Source of the DNA: TMED8 sp038125725
GTDB taxonomy: Bacteria; Pseudomonadota; Alphaproteobacteria; Rhodospirillales; Casp-alpha2
Reading direction: 5' to 3'
Assembly: GCA_038125725.1 (NCBI GenBank)
Contig: JAYPEK010000060.1
Coordinates: 1 to 20,812 of the forward strand
Length of the DNA: 20,812 bases
Positions 20,723 to 20,812 of this stretch are shown piece after piece. Below the pieces are notes generated by a model that saw nothing but the letters and a program-made list of their open reading frames with translations, was not told where the DNA came from and ran no database searches. The position numbers and the translations under genes are program-made. The number at the start of each line of letters is the position of its first letter. Position 1 is the first letter of the stretch.

Positions 20723-20812
20723 CTCTCTCTACAACTCATTGTTCTATAACGCCTTTCCTGTCCGTCATCAAAACATTTGGGACGCCTGAGCCTGTATTCT
20801 AACAGAGGATCT
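20723..20812. other. AT-rich gene-free tail after tRNA-Phe
   Basis: By hand count 40 of 90 bases are G or C, well below the rest of the window. I see no gene, terminator with T-tract, or copy of the tRNA 3' end. It may be the start of a different DNA segment that continues beyond the window. Confidence 0.4.

Noticed and set aside
20575..20802. 75-codon frame across tRNA-Phe
   Set aside because: It reads through the tRNA gene and has no ribosome site or family resemblance.
1..20812. CRISPR arrays, insertion sequences and phage genes
   Set aside because: No evenly spaced direct repeats, transposase or phage motifs were seen on either strand.

Overview
The window looks like a chromosomal segment of a GC-rich alphaproteobacterium, probably of the Rhodospirillales type. 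The evidence is the gene order murA / hisG-hisD-UPF0262-phosphatase / infA-maf-RNase G-yacG-tRNA, the alphaproteobacterial protein UPF0262, a short-form HisG, and a tripartite tricarboxylate transporter (TTT) with a BMP-family protein. The assignment rests on gene content and family recognition only; no search was run. Coding density is high and no gene-free stretch reaches 300 bases. The longest gaps are 9581-9753, 20488-20646, 17880-18012 and 11521-11644.

Region 1 (1-3850, plus strand) is a branched-chain-amino-acid-type ABC importer: the 3' end of a periplasmic binding-protein gene, a strong hairpin that looks like an attenuator, two permeases (LivH, LivM) and two ATPases (LivG, LivF). The last four genes overlap by 4 bases each. 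The substrate is unknown.

Region 2 (3860-9580, minus strand, convergent with region 1) is an uptake and catabolism cluster. In transcription order it holds a secreted TctC-type binding protein, a BMP/PnrA-family protein with no signal peptide, TctB, TctA and a zinc nucleoside/guanine-type deaminase. A probable internal promoter follows, then an alpha/beta hydrolase and a MaoC-like hot-dog protein. A LysR regulator (9754-10674) lies just upstream, and a perfect 8+8 dyad with T-N11-A spacing sits at its 3' end, in front of tctC. The likely picture is uptake of a carboxylated, possibly nitrogen-containing, compound followed by deamination, hydrolysis and hydration, under LysR control. The compound cannot be named from sequence. 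This cluster is the best candidate for an undescribed system here.

Region 3 (10716-11520, minus strand) holds tRNA-Thr(GGT) and, 22 bases after its 3' end, a SAM-dependent methyltransferase of unknown target.

Region 4 (11645-20722, plus strand) is core housekeeping: a 55-residue charged protein, murA, a GT-C-like polytopic membrane protein of lower GC that appears inserted, hisG, hisD, a UPF0262 protein, a low-molecular-weight phosphatase-like protein, infA, maf, an RNase E/G-family nuclease without the zinc-link motif, yacG and tRNA-Phe(GAA). Separate promoter candidates precede murA, hisG, infA and tRNA-Phe. The last 90 bases are AT-rich (40 of 90 G+C by hand count) and may mark the edge of a different DNA segment.
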